From assembly GCA_015501605.1 (NCBI GenBank), contig JADNRZ010000016.1, positions 744,001 to 808,000 on the forward strand: a stretch of DNA of 64,000 bases, read 5' to 3'. Made by a program: the position numbers and the translations under genes. Below are positions 1 to 11,649 of this stretch, one piece after another; the stretch's first letter is position 1; the number at the start of each line of letters is the position of its first letter. The notes under the pieces are model-generated. The model ran no database searches. It saw only the letters and a list, made by a program, of their open reading frames with translations, and was not told the origin of the DNA. Source of the stretch: Panaeolus papilionaceus (Eukaryota > Basidiomycota > Agaricomycetes > Agaricales).

Positions 1-225
1 TCCGGCCTTTTGAAGTTTGTATGGGATCAGATGGACATCAAAGTTGTGACAGCCAACTTCGTTCGAAGTTGCTTGATTTAAGATGAGTAGGTTGAATTTG
101 TCATGACGAACGCCTCTCCAAGTGCGCTTGAAGCGAAGCTTTACATTGATGTCAGTGCTTCGCTCAGCGTGGTGGCTGACAAAACCCTCCTCCGTTGCCG
201 CAAGATCGATGGGATTACACATCGG
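1..225 (-). CDS. Conserved exon of unknown gene in unit X1 (runs off left edge)
   Basis: I do not recognise the product. A minus-strand open frame starts with a CTCAG acceptor just before an ATG at 222-220 and runs leftwards past base 1 (MCNPIDLAATEEGFVSHHAE...). Copy X2 has the same exon near 34,795-34,640. Over the shared 102-225 stretch the two copies differ at four bases. All four are silent in this minus frame, and all four change the amino acid in the competing plus frame. That favours the minus frame as real coding sequence. In X2 the exon is broken by a 25-base deletion, so X1 holds the better copy. Being flanked by an acceptor, it is probably an internal or terminal exon and not a full gene. 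Confidence 0.45.
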
Positions 226-359
226 CTGAGATCCAGAGTTGGGTCAGCCTCCACTCAGAATTGTGATATAAGGGAATCAATCGCAATTTGACCTCATTAG
301 TTTCATATTCATCCTTTGTTGTTCATATACGACAATCTACTTCCACTCCCAAATTGCAC

Positions 360-1014
360 TGATGAGCGCGTTACGGTAAGTGAGTGGAGCGAAATTTAGT
401 GATGCTGGTGGAAATATAGAGGTGTGACGTGAGGTGCGACGAGAGAAGTAAGCGCTCTTGCAAGTTCGTGGGTCTGTGAGAGCTTGAGTGACGAGTGAGG
501 TAGTGCCGAATGCACACGAAATCGAAGATCGCAACGAATATACGAGTTACGAGTACTACTAAGACGACGAATATAGACGCTGACGAAGACTTAACTTGGA
601 GAACGAAATATGAGGAGGAAAAACCTGTATTTTCGAAGCTTGGTACAGTGTAATAAGGTACCGCTAATGACAGTAGTGCTACGAAGGCAAACTAAATAGG
701 TAATATGAATAAAAATTAGAGAAAACAAAAGAAAAGAGATAGGATATAAGTACTTTAGCGCCGAAGCGTTTCAGAGAAACGAAAATAGAGTGAAAAATAA
801 CTGAATATATGTAGCAGGGGATGGAATGGAATGTTTGAGGAAGGTAACATGAAGCCAAGTGTCGTTATTCCCATTGATATTACGAGCGGCAGGGCGGTGG
901 CCTCGGGGAATGAAGGTAAGGATCGGTGGTTTTACGAGCTTGGGACGGGTTGGTGAATTCGGGATAATCGCGAAAATGGCGATTTTCGGAGGGATGATGG
1001 TACTGGGTTCATCA
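360..1014. mobile_element. 655-bp TGATGA...TCATCA element with GCAC target duplication
   Basis: X2 has the uninterrupted sequence at this point (TTGCACGCTTT, about 34,925-34,935). In X1 the same site reads TTGCAC, then 655 bases beginning TGATGAGC and ending GTTCATCA, then GCACGCTTT. This gives a clean 4-bp target duplication GCAC (356-359 and 1015-1018). The terminal inverted repeats are only about 6-8 bp (TGATGA, then weakly matching). No protein of note is encoded, so it is non-autonomous. A 4-bp TSD with a TGATGA terminus does not let me assign a superfamily. The interior keeps CpG, so it is probably not old. Confidence 0.8.
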
Positions 1015-1055
1015 GCACGCTTTATAATTCTTTAACACCTCCTCCCATCCTCGTA

Positions 1056-1814
1056 ATGGACAATCCCCCAAGCGATCCAAAGCTCTCGAGCTTGTCCCGG
1101 CTGGTTTCTAGTTTACAAATGCCCACCAATACTCTGTATGTCGCTCTCTCAGCTCTTTATCACCATGTAGAGCCCATATATTATTTAGCCAAGGTGACTG
1201 GTCGTGAACACACGATCTGACCGACCTGACTATCGGTGCTCAATTTCCGCCAGGTGGTTGACGAATGTTCGACGGAGCTAATGATGGCGAAAATTGGAGC
1301 TAAGTGTAAGTCTGTTTCGTCTGTCTGAGCTGAAATGGACGTGTACTAATCAGCTTGTTGTGTTTAAAACCATAACAGCCATCTATCAACAACTATATGG
1401 GCGGCGGACTGGGGTGGTGTGTTGATGTTACGGTCCCTCACCGGCACCTGTGTGTGAGAAGGACCCGGGACCCCACCAGCATACTGATGGCAATGAGCTT
1501 GGAACCTGACCTTCGTTTATGTGGTAACACATGGATACGTGTGCTGTGAGTGACTTACCTTGCTTTATCTCTATCTCCCTCGACCTACCTGTGTAGTTCT
1601 CTGTTCTTCATATCCACCATAACCCAAATTGACACTTGCTTTCTACATCCAGCACAGTACAAGCCTACCAATGTTGCCGTTACATCTGATGCAAGGCGGT
1701 GGTCTTATTGGTTCTGCGCTAAGCAGTGCCTGTATCAACCAATGGTGTTCACAGCCGAGCCTTTTCATCTCCGTCTCGGAAGAGATGATCCCGGAGCACC
1801 TGTATTGGCGCTAG
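1056..1814 (+). CDS. Candidate spliced gene of unknown function in unit X1
   Basis: Tentative model. Exon 1 begins at ATG 1056 (MDNPPSDPK..., then a RLVSSLQMP motif) and ends at a TTAGCCAAG|gtgact donor near 1193. A second exon follows a CCGCCAG acceptor (VVDECSTELMMAKIGAK) with a gtaag donor near 1308. A third follows CATAACAG near 1378, and its longest open frame includes GGGLGWCVDVTVPHRH and ends at a gtgagt donor near 1549. A last exon follows CAG near 1659 and stops at 1814 or, in another frame, at 1852. The phase between exons 2 and 3 does not fit cleanly, so the joined product is uncertain. X2 carries the same structure at 34,967-35,725. Related first exons with the LVSSLQ.P motif occur at 36,330, 42,194 and 49,250. 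No domain recognised. Confidence 0.3.
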
Positions 1815-2528
1815 TTGGTCAGCGGGATTTGGAAGAAACAGCCGTGACATAGGCTTCTGGGTTTGTAGGTGTACTTGATTGTTGTAACGTATGTAGCATG
1901 TAATCGAATAAATAAACAAATTGATTTCGGGTTTTTTGGTTTGAACAAGTAAGGGATGGTCACTTACAAGTATGCTTGTTAAGAAAATAAGAGCTTAAGA
2001 CTGAGATTTGAGTAGGAAAGATACGAGGGACGAGAGGGTGAAAAGATATAATTGAAATATTTATTACACATCCGGCTATGTAACACATAGTGTTGTATGA
2101 CCCGTCATGATGATCCTGAGAGCCCGCACAGCGCCTAAAAATACCTAACATTGTGTTCCCTGTCTCGCCACTCGGTGGATAACATTATTTTAGTAGTCTG
2201 CCGCATGATCGATGTTACTATAATCTGGGTCGTTTGTGTCAGCCCCCAACCCTCCCGCTGTCTGCAACCTCCACTCAGCTGGTTTCAAGTTCACAAATTC
2301 CCAGCAGTCACTCGTACGTTGCTCTACACCACAATCCCATCATCAATGCCGATTTGAATGCTAATATCTTGACTATTTAATTATAGCTATCTTCAATCGG
2401 GGCTGATCCCCACTACTCGGCCTTCGTCATGACTGCACCACTTGACATGGCACTGCCATCTCGTCTCATGCAACCCTCACACTGGTCATCTTCGAATTCA
2501 GGCATGTGTTGCCTGCTTCACACACAAC

Positions 2529-5193
2529 TACGGTGGCACAGATCCGCCAGCTTCAAATTACACTTTCACATCAGCTCACATCAATTTGGCTCCTCATCGG
2601 CGGCCCATGCCACCCCTTCATCTAAACTTTCCTGCCCCTATTTAAATTTTGATGGCTTCTATGTGATATAGTTTCTCTCTGTCCTCTTCTTCCAAGTAGT
2701 ACAGAACCAATAATTATCCCGGAAAAATCCCATAGCTGATATGGGATACAGAGGAGGGTAACTGATCCCTGAACATTTATATGCTTGTGTCAAAAATGCA
2801 GAAATACATTCAATCAGAGCCATGGCATAAAATGAGCAGTTAAAATTGCCTTGGTATTTTTATATGTAGTGCTACTGGCATAATGTATGTACCTGAAGTA
2901 GTAACTGTATCTGTGAAATTGCAATATAGGTCCAGGATCATGTTCAAGTTGAATATAGGATCCTTGTTAAATGAAGTCTGATGTTGTGTACGTGCTGATA
3001 GTGAAATTGCGGAGGTAAAGCTTAACGTTCATTAGATGCTGTTGCTGGTCCCAATGCTGGTATCCCCATATTGATAGATTTCATCTATCATTTTCCCAAC
3101 ATTTTGCATTTATTGTGTTCGCATTCAGTTGCATTATTCACGTGTTAGGCGCCATCAGGCGGCGGTCTATCCTCCTGATTTGGCAAATTTTGCTCACCAT
3201 TTAACGTTCATATTTCTCCCCCTTCATTGTGCTTCCCCCTCCCTAGGCGCAAATACATATGGAGAGGAGAACGAGGCCAGCCTATGGCTCGAACCCAGCC
3301 TAACAAGCCCAGACAAGCCGAATTTCAATTTAGATATCTATGAGCTCAATGAATGTACAGAATCAGTTTCACTGATAAGTACATGAGCTCTTGACACTGT
3401 GAGGGTCACTATTGTCAGTGTCATACTACCTATTACATACAGTAGACAGAACTCAAATAAAGTAAGATGTGATACAGACACTTAACATGAGTAGTAGTGA
3501 TAAATACCAAAGGTAAGCGGACTGGTTGGTGAGTCAGGGCAAAGTGCACACAGCATGGTAGGTGCTTTGTATCACTGTAGTCAGTATATGAGTATGTCTC
3601 CAGCATATGAATAATTTGCACATGAAATAGACATGTGCAGAGCACTTTATTTCTAGATCTGGGAGCACCTGCCACTGGTTGATTTTATAGTATTGATACA
3701 TTTGAATCTGAGGGAAGGAAGCCTGATTTTAAGTTTCGAGCCAAAGAATCTTGTCACTCCATACCAGTCAGTTGCACGATAGGATCGAGAATAGAAGTAA
3801 AATTTCAACTGGGCATCAGATGCCTATACTTTAACTTGAAAATGACAAGTACTTGTCAGTCCCCCCTGAGTACTGTACAGACTCCCTGCCAAAAAACAGC
3901 ATTGCCACCTAACACAACTGTGGACAACCTCAACTAGAACACCAGCATACAAGGACAGTGCAAACAAACAAAAAAACAAGGCAAAATTACCTTGTATTAT
4001 GAGAAATTTGTAATATATGTGCTGGAGTCACTTGAGTCCCTAGGGAGTCCCTAAGGACTCTCCAGACTCCCTATGGACTTTTTACATATATTACCTAAAT
4101 TTGAAGTTTTGATAGGTTTCAGACAAATCCATATACAGAGTCCATAGGGACTCCCTAGGAACTCTGATGGACTCCATCGGGACTCCACGGAGACTCCAGG
4201 AAAATTGGATAATGCAAATGCAGATGACTCTGATGTAGATAATAATTAGTCATTACAATATATGGACAATTGTACTCACAGTATTTCCCATAATCGCCTT
4301 GTATTACTGCTGGAGTCCCAGGGAGTCCCTAGGGAGTCTGCACAGAGTCTGTAGGGACTCCCTAGGGACTCTGTATATATGAATTTGTCTGAAACCTATC
4401 AAAACATGAAATTTAGGTAATATATGTAAAAAGTCCGTAGGGAGTCCGGAGAGTCCCTAGGGACTCCCTTGGGACTCCTGTGACTCCAGCACATATATTA
4501 CAAATTTCTCATAATACAAGGTAATTTTGCCTTGTTTTTTTGTTTGTTTGCACTGTCCTTGTATGCTGGTGTTGTAGTTGAGGGTGTCCACAGTTGTGTT
4601 AGGTAGCAAAGCTGTGTTTTTTGGCAGGGAGTCTGTACAGTACTCAGGGGGGACTGACAAGTACTCCAATCTGACAGCTACCGGTTTCTAATTCACCTAG
4701 GTATGTATGCCCAGAATTCTACAGGGAACTATATACATAGGGTTGTTGTTATCTAAACACTTCAAATGACCTGTGAGTATGGCTGAAGTATGACAGTACT
4801 GCCTCAACACTTTTTCGAAAGCAAGCAGGATATGTTGTACTTATTTGTTATGATGAGCTATATAGCTCCTCTAATATATTCAACAGTTGACTCAGTGCCT
4901 CAAACTAACTCAGTGATCAGTTGGAACACTCAATAAGCATTAAATTTAGAGAGCTGAATGATTAAAACAACAAAATAAACTATCGAAGAAGCATTATTTC
5001 ACCCAATTTATCACTGGAAATCCTCATTAAAATCAGTATACACTGTGTATTGGCAGCAGGGAGGTATAGGTTTGGGGTATATAGGGGCAGGAAAGGTAAG
5101 ACGAGGGGGTGGCATGGGCTGCCGATGAGGAGCCGAATTGATGTGAGCTGATGTGAAAGTGTAAGTTGAAGCTGGTGGATCTGTGCCACTGTA
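2529..5193. mobile_element. 2.67-kb long-TIR element inserted in unit X1
   Basis: The ends are inverted copies of each other over about 115 bp: TACGGTGGCACAGATCCG at the left, and the reverse complement of TACAGTGGCACAGATCCA at the right. The arms then agree through CTTTCACATCAGCTCAC and GCCCATGCCACCCC. The uninterrupted site is seen in X2 (about 39,557-39,575, GCGCAACGCTACT). The flanks here, ACACAAC on the left and ATGCAATG on the right, look like a 7-8 bp duplication of GCGCAACG that has lost CpG on each side. There is no transposase frame. The interior holds the 0.8-kb foldback at 3851-4662, a nested younger insertion. Superfamily unclear; the TSD length would suit hAT- or Mutator-like elements. 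Confidence 0.65.
3851..4662. mobile_element. Foldback element with GGAGTCC repeats (copy 1)
   Basis: Nearly the whole 0.81 kb is one hairpin. The left arm starts ACTTGTCAGTCCCCCCTGAG and the right end is its inverse. The arms of roughly 320 bp match through CAGTGCAAACAAACA, ACCTTGTATTATGAG and TTGATAGGTTTCAGAC, leaving a loop near 4180-4310 (GATAATGCAAATGCAGATGA). Within the arms, GGGACTCC/GGAGTCCC occurs many times and builds CCTAGG palindromes. No open frame of interest. Copy 2 lies at 15,541-16,230, and a diverged relative lies near 29,945-30,115. No convincing target duplication is visible at this copy. Confidence 0.75.
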
Positions 5194-6159
5194 TGCAATG
5201 CTACTTGTTGAGGACTGCACACATTGGCCTGAGCAATGGGCAAATCGATATATACCAGACTGAGGATTGTCGCTCAGCTGCTTGGTCCTGGGAACACTTC
5301 ATGATGTCCTTCATGTTGGGAGGATCTGTGCTTGCCACAGATGTGCCTTCTTGGTCACATGGGCGTGCAGATCTACATGTCACCCTGCCCCCTCACTCTC
5401 TCTCCTTGTATCCACCATGTACTATATTCTAGTGCAAGCTGCTCTCCATGCACAGCTCGTGCCCATTTCTCTTTTGTCCCACCCTTCCCACCCTTTACTT
5501 ACTACACAATTACCGTGCACATCACATCAAATCTCAGGTGTCTCGTATTCAGAAACCGGTACAGCATACCTCCTTGTCTAGACAATTAATTGCCTTTATC
5601 TCTCCCCCCTTCCCCTTATCCTTTCTGTCACAAATCTGTACACGACATTTTCAACCCTCATGCCATAATTCATCCTTCACAAGACCTAATTATCACATCA
5701 TTCCCATAAACACTCGTCGGCACTACTTTCCTTTACCATCAACTTTCACAATCACCATACCTCTTGCTCTTTCTCGATGTTGTGTTCTCATTCTAGATTT
5801 TCATTCCCTGTAAACACTTGTTGGCACTCTTTTCCAAATTCATCCTATCGCTCTCCTTGTCAAGATCTCATATTTAACTTGACCTCATTCTCTCTCTCCT
5901 TTCTCATTTATGCTCTTTACACTCATTCCAACTGTGGTTTACAGACACCACTGCTTTTTCTCTCCCTAGGTCTCATCCTGACATGCCGAGGTGACAAGGT
6001 CATATTCAGACTTGAACCCATTGCAATGTGGGAAACAGGGTCAATTGGGGTTTACTCAAGGCGGACACCAGTGCGCACTGCACCCACACAACCCTGGTGC
6101 CTGACAGAATTGTTGTCCTGCACCATATGCATTATGGTCTTCGATCTTCATGCCCTGCC

Positions 6160-6711
6160 TGTTACACTATATCTTTTCTTTTCCATCTTATCCTGCTACT
6201 ATCTTATCTTCGTGTACTGTCATCTCTCTTTGTACTTATAGTTCATCTTATCTTTCTTATCTTTTTCTCCTCTCACTCCACTTTCATTCCCACTGTCACC
6301 CCACATACATCTCCTATCTATGACTTGTACTCTGACTCTTCGTTCTCATACTTATGACTCATTCTCACTTCTTTTTCTCATGTTTGCTCCACTCTGACTC
6401 ATGGACTTCTCACCTTATCTACACAGCCCTATACAAGCACAGCCACTGTAGATACTTATATAAGCTGGTAGTTTATACCCTTTGTTCCTTAGCTAGTTCT
6501 TTAACTACAATAGAACAATAACTTCTACTGGACTTCTTTTACTTGCTCTCTGCTAAGACAATACCATTGAGCGACTCTCAAAGTGGCATTCTTAGTTAGA
6601 TTCCCTCAAACTTGACGTAACTTGCCAACCAAATCCAACTTTACCCTCTAAACCTTGTTCTTGTTGACTCTATGGCCAGACTCGTACACGCTGAACAAGT
6701 CAACCGTAACA
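6160..6711 (+). mobile_element. Solo LTR, TGTTAC family (plus orientation)
   Basis: 552 bp starting TGTTACACTATATC and ending CAACCGTAACA, with a TATATAAG box inside. Three more copies lie at 26,253-26,811 (minus), 29,185-29,501 (plus, internally shortened) and 31,184-31,746 (minus). It interrupts unit X1. The flanks (CTGCC and GTTGT) do not match each other, and X3 has extra sequence at the corresponding point. This copy therefore probably arose by recombination between elements, or lost flanking DNA. Confidence 0.75.
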
Positions 6712-6862
6712 GTTGTTAGCTATTGAGGCATCCCCATCATATGTACACTGGTACACCCCTGGTTGCCTGCTTCAGCATCCATCACAACACCAAGCTCACT
6801 GTGTCCACCTCGCACTGCCTCTCAGGATTTCATACTGCTAATGACTTGGGATGAAGAGACTA

Positions 6863-9800
6863 CACTGTAAACCCAGCAGAGGGGTTAATAACCCCTTTGA
6901 AGTTAGGACAAGTCCTCCCAAAAAAGGGAGTATTCCATCATCTGAAATAGGTATGCTGAATATTGCAACTCATGTTAAAAGGGTTTAAATCACACTTACA
7001 GGGGGTTATAGTTGCTTTCACAAGGAGTTTATTGTTGAATTGAAGTGATAAAACACTTCAAATGGACTCTTATATATATTAGATTAACCCATGGAACAAT
7101 TAGAATAGTGAAATGGACACTTAGAATTAGACTTGACATATATTTCTGCAGTATTTCGCATTTTTCTCATTGTAGGATAAAGATATTTTAGTTTTCTCTT
7201 CGGATTCTTACTCGCATTCAAAATAGCTACAGAACGGTATATAACACTCCATAGTGGCTGAATGTTTGTGTCATGAATATTTGGATGCTGATATAGTGGA
7301 CACCTGTTGTCATGCCTCACAGTATCCAGACACAACATGGCCAAACAGATGCCTTTTCCTACTATGTCCCAGTAGGAGACAACAAGAGTATTGGCTTATA
7401 CAAAGCATTATTGCTATTTCACATCTATTATCAACTGTGAATAACACATTAGTTTCTTGGCTTGATAGTGATATTATCTGATCAGTGCACTGTGAACCCA
7501 ATTGGGGCGGAAAAGCCGTAGGGGCGGAAATTTGAAAGGGAAAATGCGCACCTTGACGTCGTAATTTTCAGTCATTTGCGTTGTGGGATTAATAGTGGGC
7601 GGGAATATGCACTACTTTTGAAATGTGTCAACAACCCACTGTGTTGATCCGCCAGATCTCTGTCCGAATTGGGAAAAGCATAATCACGTGAGACCCAGTT
7701 GGACTTCGACAAAGTTCAACGACATCAACACCATCTTTCTCTTTTCCCATTTCCATCACCTTCACAGTTGCCTCCCTCCCCAGTCCAACCTTTGCTCACT
7801 GCTACACCCATCATTCACCCAACCATCCAACATGCTATCTCCTTTCCCCTTGGGCCAGACTCTCGTCACCCAATTTTTATCATTCTTTCTGGGGCAGACT
7901 CAATGTCACCTCTTTCATCACATCTTCCTCTGAACCTGATTTCACGCTCGCAGGAGGCCAATACCCAAGAGGGAAGCTACTAACGGTATGTTTTTATTCA
8001 TTATCACTCTTCGGGCTGTGTTCATTTACTAAACTTTTAGCATGTTTTTGGGGAAGGTGCTCATGCGTTGTCATTACGGAGTTTTTGGTGAGTCAATTAC
8101 ATTCTCTGGTCAATACAGTATAGGTGACTCATTCCTGGCAGCTTCTCTGGGTACCCTAGATATACAAGCCATAGTAATTTTATTTTTTTTGTATTTTAAT
8201 CTATTACCTACATTGTACAAAAATACTGCAGAAAGCTGGCATAAAATATAACTTCATTATTGTTACAAATTGTGTGCTTGAAAAGTGGCGGGAAATCTAT
8301 TCTGAATTTGGTAGGTGGCGGAAATCAATCAATACCAGCATATAAATGCTCCTAAAAAAAGGCGGATATCGAAAGTTTACAGGCAGTTCATCAGCCGCAC
8401 TCCACACACCCAACCTGCACATGTAGGGGCGGAAATTTCACACCTTTACATGCGGGATTACCGCCCCTCATTGGCGGTTTTCTGGTGGCGGGTTTTCCGT
8501 AGGTGCTGGGTTCACAGTGGTGTTTCACTGGTAGTGGTCTCATTGTGCAAGTTTAACATTTATAACCTCAATTACAACACTTTGGAAGAGGTTTATAACC
8601 CTCTTAAGAACCTCTGAAAAAAGGAGGAAATTCTGCCCTAATTTTGAAACACGAAAATGTAGTTTTTAGGGGGTTTTCCCTCTAGTCAAGTGCTATTATA
8701 ACCCTTTTGGCCAGGGATTTTCTCAATTCTATTTGCATAATAAAATAATAATAATAATCAAATTATATTGAATCTATAAAGAAATACAAACTGGTAACAA
8801 TAATATAATATCAGTACCTAATCTACATAAACCATCTTCAACCAGTGCTGTGTCAGGTCAGGGCACACCTTACCTGTGGACCTGTGGGTTTTCCATGCAA
8901 AACAAGCCCAAGAACGTCCAAAACAGACAATTCTTGCTCAATTCTGGGCCGTTTCAGGTGCTCTTGGGCCTGTTTTGAAGCTCACAGGTACAGCGAGGCT
9001 GACCCATACCTGTACCTGCACCCAACCTGACCCATAACCTGTCCGGGTCACCCATACCCTTGACTTTTGCTAAGCTGCTGCATGAAGTCCTGGTTAAAAT
9101 GAAGTACTGGTCAGTGATAGTAGAAAAGCCATAGATGTAACACAAGGACTCACCATGACCTGCACATCCTTTTCATTCATCCTCCTCCCTCCGATTGATG
9201 ACTGCACAGCACTACATACATGATTAAAAGGGGGTGAAAATAAGACAAGGTAAGAAGATTAAGATACATACATACCTTGACTGGGTCTGCTCACAGCTAT
9301 TACCTTGCCCATCTGTTATGCCAGAAATAATATGGAGATGATGGTGGGCAGGGAGAGACAAGGGAGACAAATGGCAGGGATGAGCATTGATGAAGTTCAA
9401 CCAGAGGTCATGTATTCGTCAGTATCACCTGTTGTTTGTACCTGGAGCACTTTTTTTCGCTAAGTCCACTGTCTGATTGTGTCTATCAGCAATTGCTTTC
9501 ATATATATGACCATTTAAGTTTTTGATTTAAAATTTATTATATGCAGGGTATAATACTAATCATTATAACTGACTCATCAAGTTACTAAATATGAGTGCA
9601 TGAAAGGGGCGAAAAGGGATATAAACCCCTCTAAGCAGGGGTTTTCTATGCAAGGGACAGAGGTTTTCACTCCTTTTGACATTCTTGAAAAGTTCATCCC
9701 AAAACATTTGGAAGCACTAGAGTACAAAACTCCTCTGCAAGGAGTTTTAATAAAACCCTAAATATGAATACTGCACCTTGGAGGGGGTATTGATCACTGG

Positions 9801-10035
9801 TGAAAGAAACCTCTCTGAAAGGAGGTTTGACAAAACCCTAAATGTGAATACTGCAACTCAGAGGGGGTGTCCATCAAAAGTAAAAAGCCCCTTTCCACCA
9901 GAGGGGTTTTCACTCCCTCATTTGGCAGTATGATGAAACCCCCTAAAAAACTCCTCTTTTTACCTCCTCCTAGTGGGGGTTTTCTCCCCCATACAATTCA
10001 AAGGGGTTAATACCCCCCGAATCAGGTTCACAGTG
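6863..10035. mobile_element. Non-autonomous CACTA-type element, 3.17 kb
   Basis: The left end reads CACTGTAAACCC. The right end reads GGTTCACAGTG, its inverse with one mismatch. Both ends are flanked by the 3-bp duplication CTA (6860-6862 and 10036-10038), the TSD size typical of CACTA/CMC elements. Unit X3 shows the continuous host sequence (GATGAAGAGACAACC...AATGGAGAAC near 43,470), so the ends are firm. Near both ends there are many copies of a GGGGTTTT / AACCCC-type motif (for example 6880-6900, 7005, 9600-10,015), the kind of subterminal repeat a CACTA transposase binds. No transposase is encoded. A second CACTG element sits inside at 7488-8519. Confidence 0.8.
7488..8519. mobile_element. 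Nested CACTA-type element, 1,032 bp
   Basis: Perfect 13-bp terminal inverted repeats, CACTGTGAACCCA and TGGGTTCACAGTG, flanked by the 3-bp duplication GTG (7485-7487 and 8520-8522). A different subterminal motif, GGCGGAAA or its inverse, is repeated near both ends (around 7506, 7522, 8285, 8314, 8427, 8455-8490). It is non-autonomous. The motif keeps CpG although the surrounding host element has lost it, so this is the younger of the two insertions. It shares the terminal CACTGT.AACCC with its host element but not the subterminal motif. Confidence 0.85.
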
Positions 10036-10085
10036 CTACCAATGGAGAACATTGGACACCAGGGAACTGGACCGAACTAGACAAG

Positions 10086-10190
10086 GTATGAAGAGAGCTT
10101 TGTGTTCCTGTATGGTGTTACAGCACTTGGTGCGACAACGAAGTATGGGATTTCAAGTAGGAATTTGATTGGTGAGTTCTTCTCTCCACT
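10086..10190 (+). pseudogene. EMC1 exon 10 shard
   Basis: Matches exon 10 and the start of the next intron of the intact EMC1 gene (55,950-56,110): GAAGAGAGCTTTGTGTTC, GGTGTTACAGCACTTGG and AGGAATTTGATTGGTGAGTT. Most differences are TG or CA where the intact gene has CG. It is joined directly to the end of unit X1, so the junction is a rearrangement breakpoint. Confidence 0.85.
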
Positions 10191-10306
10191 TGCTTCTCTC
10201 TACTTTGCTTCACTTTCTGTTTCTCCTCTTTAAAAACCTCACTTGCTGTTCCTCCTCCTTAAAAACTTCACTGTAGCCAAATTGATTCTCTCCGATTTAA
10301 AGTGAA

Positions 10307-11102
10307 TTACTTTGTGGACTTAGAGGAACTTTTACTATCACTACTTCTATCTATGTATTCCAGTGTGGTTAAAAGCATTGTAATGGCTGATTCCTGTAAG
10401 GTAAACATCAGATTAGTAAATTCAAACTTGTCCAATAGGCTATAGCTATTCCTTGGCCAATAGCTACTCACCATATAGCCTTTTCTGTAGACCTCTATGT
10501 CCATCTTGGTCGGAGTATTGTCCCAATTACACCAGTCAACCAAGTCAACCTCCAGGTTTTCAGGGGTTGATCTGCACATTCAGATATTCACTGCATGCAG
10601 ATCTCTATTAATTTAAATGTTAAAGGTATGGTCAGCACTTCAAATAATTAGGGTAAAATCTAGCTCTAGACATACCTATGACCTGTACAGCTGATGCGCG
10701 CATATCTCAAGGCTTGATTGCTGATTTTATCCCTGATGAGGTTGTACACATTGGTGTTTGGTTTTGTGATGCTGGTGAAGACAGCCAGGTTCATTGCCCA
10801 GGATAGGCTGTGGTCTAGAACCTGATGCATATGTATGTAATAGACATTGCCTCCATTATCACCTGGAAAATAGAGGCACTTGATCAGTTGCTGGGTCCTT
10901 TGCAAGCCATGTAGCTCAGCAAGGAGGGCCCTGTTTGTGTGGGAATTGAAATCCAATTTTTTGATGAAGGTCAAAGAGTTCTCGGGATGGGGGTACACAA
11001 TGGTGTGGTTTCCCTGCCAGGTCAGCTTCACCTCTTCAACAGCGAGTTGATGTGCATTTTCAAGTAACTCCTTCTCCTTGCTGGTGGCCTGGTAGCATGG
11101 GA
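10307..11102 (-). CDS. Hypothetical protein fragment, two exons
   Basis: Not recognised. A CTTACAG acceptor near 11,103 opens an exon reading PCYQATSKEKELLENAHQLA..., which runs without a stop to a gtatgt donor at 10,675. The next exon starts after GTGCAG at 10,571 in matching phase (...GHR|STPENLEVDLVDW...) and stops at 10,307. The pieces give about 230 residues with a normal amino-acid mix and a serine/lysine-rich C-terminus. The 5' exon(s) are missing or unrecognised; sequence at 11,150-11,421 may belong upstream. It lies between two EMC1 shards, and the intact EMC1 block has no counterpart, so it was brought in separately. The frame is open despite CpG loss, so it may be functional or only recently dead. 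Confidence 0.4.
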
Positions 11103-11649
11103 CTGTAAGTCAAGAGGGCCTTCCATTAGTATTCAACCTAGATCTATGAATTCAAGTCATACATTGTTCAATATCCATCGCTTTTGACTGTATAAATCCT
11201 GTTGGGATTGCGTTTAAAGAGGGCAAGGCAGGGGAGTCAGAGGACTCTGGTGCAAAATGTCCTTGAAGGCAGGAGGAGCTCATCACAGAAAATTTCCAAG
11301 TGAGGAACTTGGGAAAGGGCTCAAAAAGAAAAGTCTGAACCAGATATATGAGGCAGTTGGTCTGACAAATCAGTGTGATTGCAAAAGCGCTCTGGATAGG
11401 GGATTTTATTTTTATGTACATGCCCTATCTAATTGACGTTCAAATTTTCGGGTGGAGGCATATTCATTATTTTTTATATGGCAGGAATGCCAAAATATGA
11501 AAGAATTATACACAAAATCAATAATTCATTGTGGAGAGATCTCAGTCTGGGTCAGGTAGTAGAAGTTGCAGTGCGCATTATTGGTCACATGATTGCAACC
11601 AACCCTCACACTCATGTGGACGATGACAGTGTTGTACACATAAAATAAG

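Larger units (their letters stand above)
1..10085 (+). repeat. Repeat unit X1, heavily interrupted
   Basis: First of four copies of a multi-copy unit (X2 from about 34,602, X3 from about 41,720, X4 from about 48,840). The segments 1-359, 1015-2528, 5194-6159, 6712-6862 and 10036-10085 read through when the five inserted elements are removed, leaving roughly 3 kb. The first parts match X2 almost base for base. Later parts match X3: 5940-6159 corresponds to about 42,899-43,120, and 6712-6862 to about 43,331-43,487. The unit carries at least two exon-bearing genes of unknown function (see the minus-strand exon at the left edge and the spliced candidate at 1056-1814). Its last bases run straight into an EMC1 exon shard. 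The part right of about 2.1 kb is CpG-poor, while the left 2 kb still has CpG, so decay was not uniform even within one unit. Confidence 0.75.

Noticed and set aside
103..291. Plus-strand frame at the start of the window
   Set aside because: All four differences to the X2 copy change its amino acids, while the same bases are silent on the minus strand. It is a shadow of the minus-strand exon.
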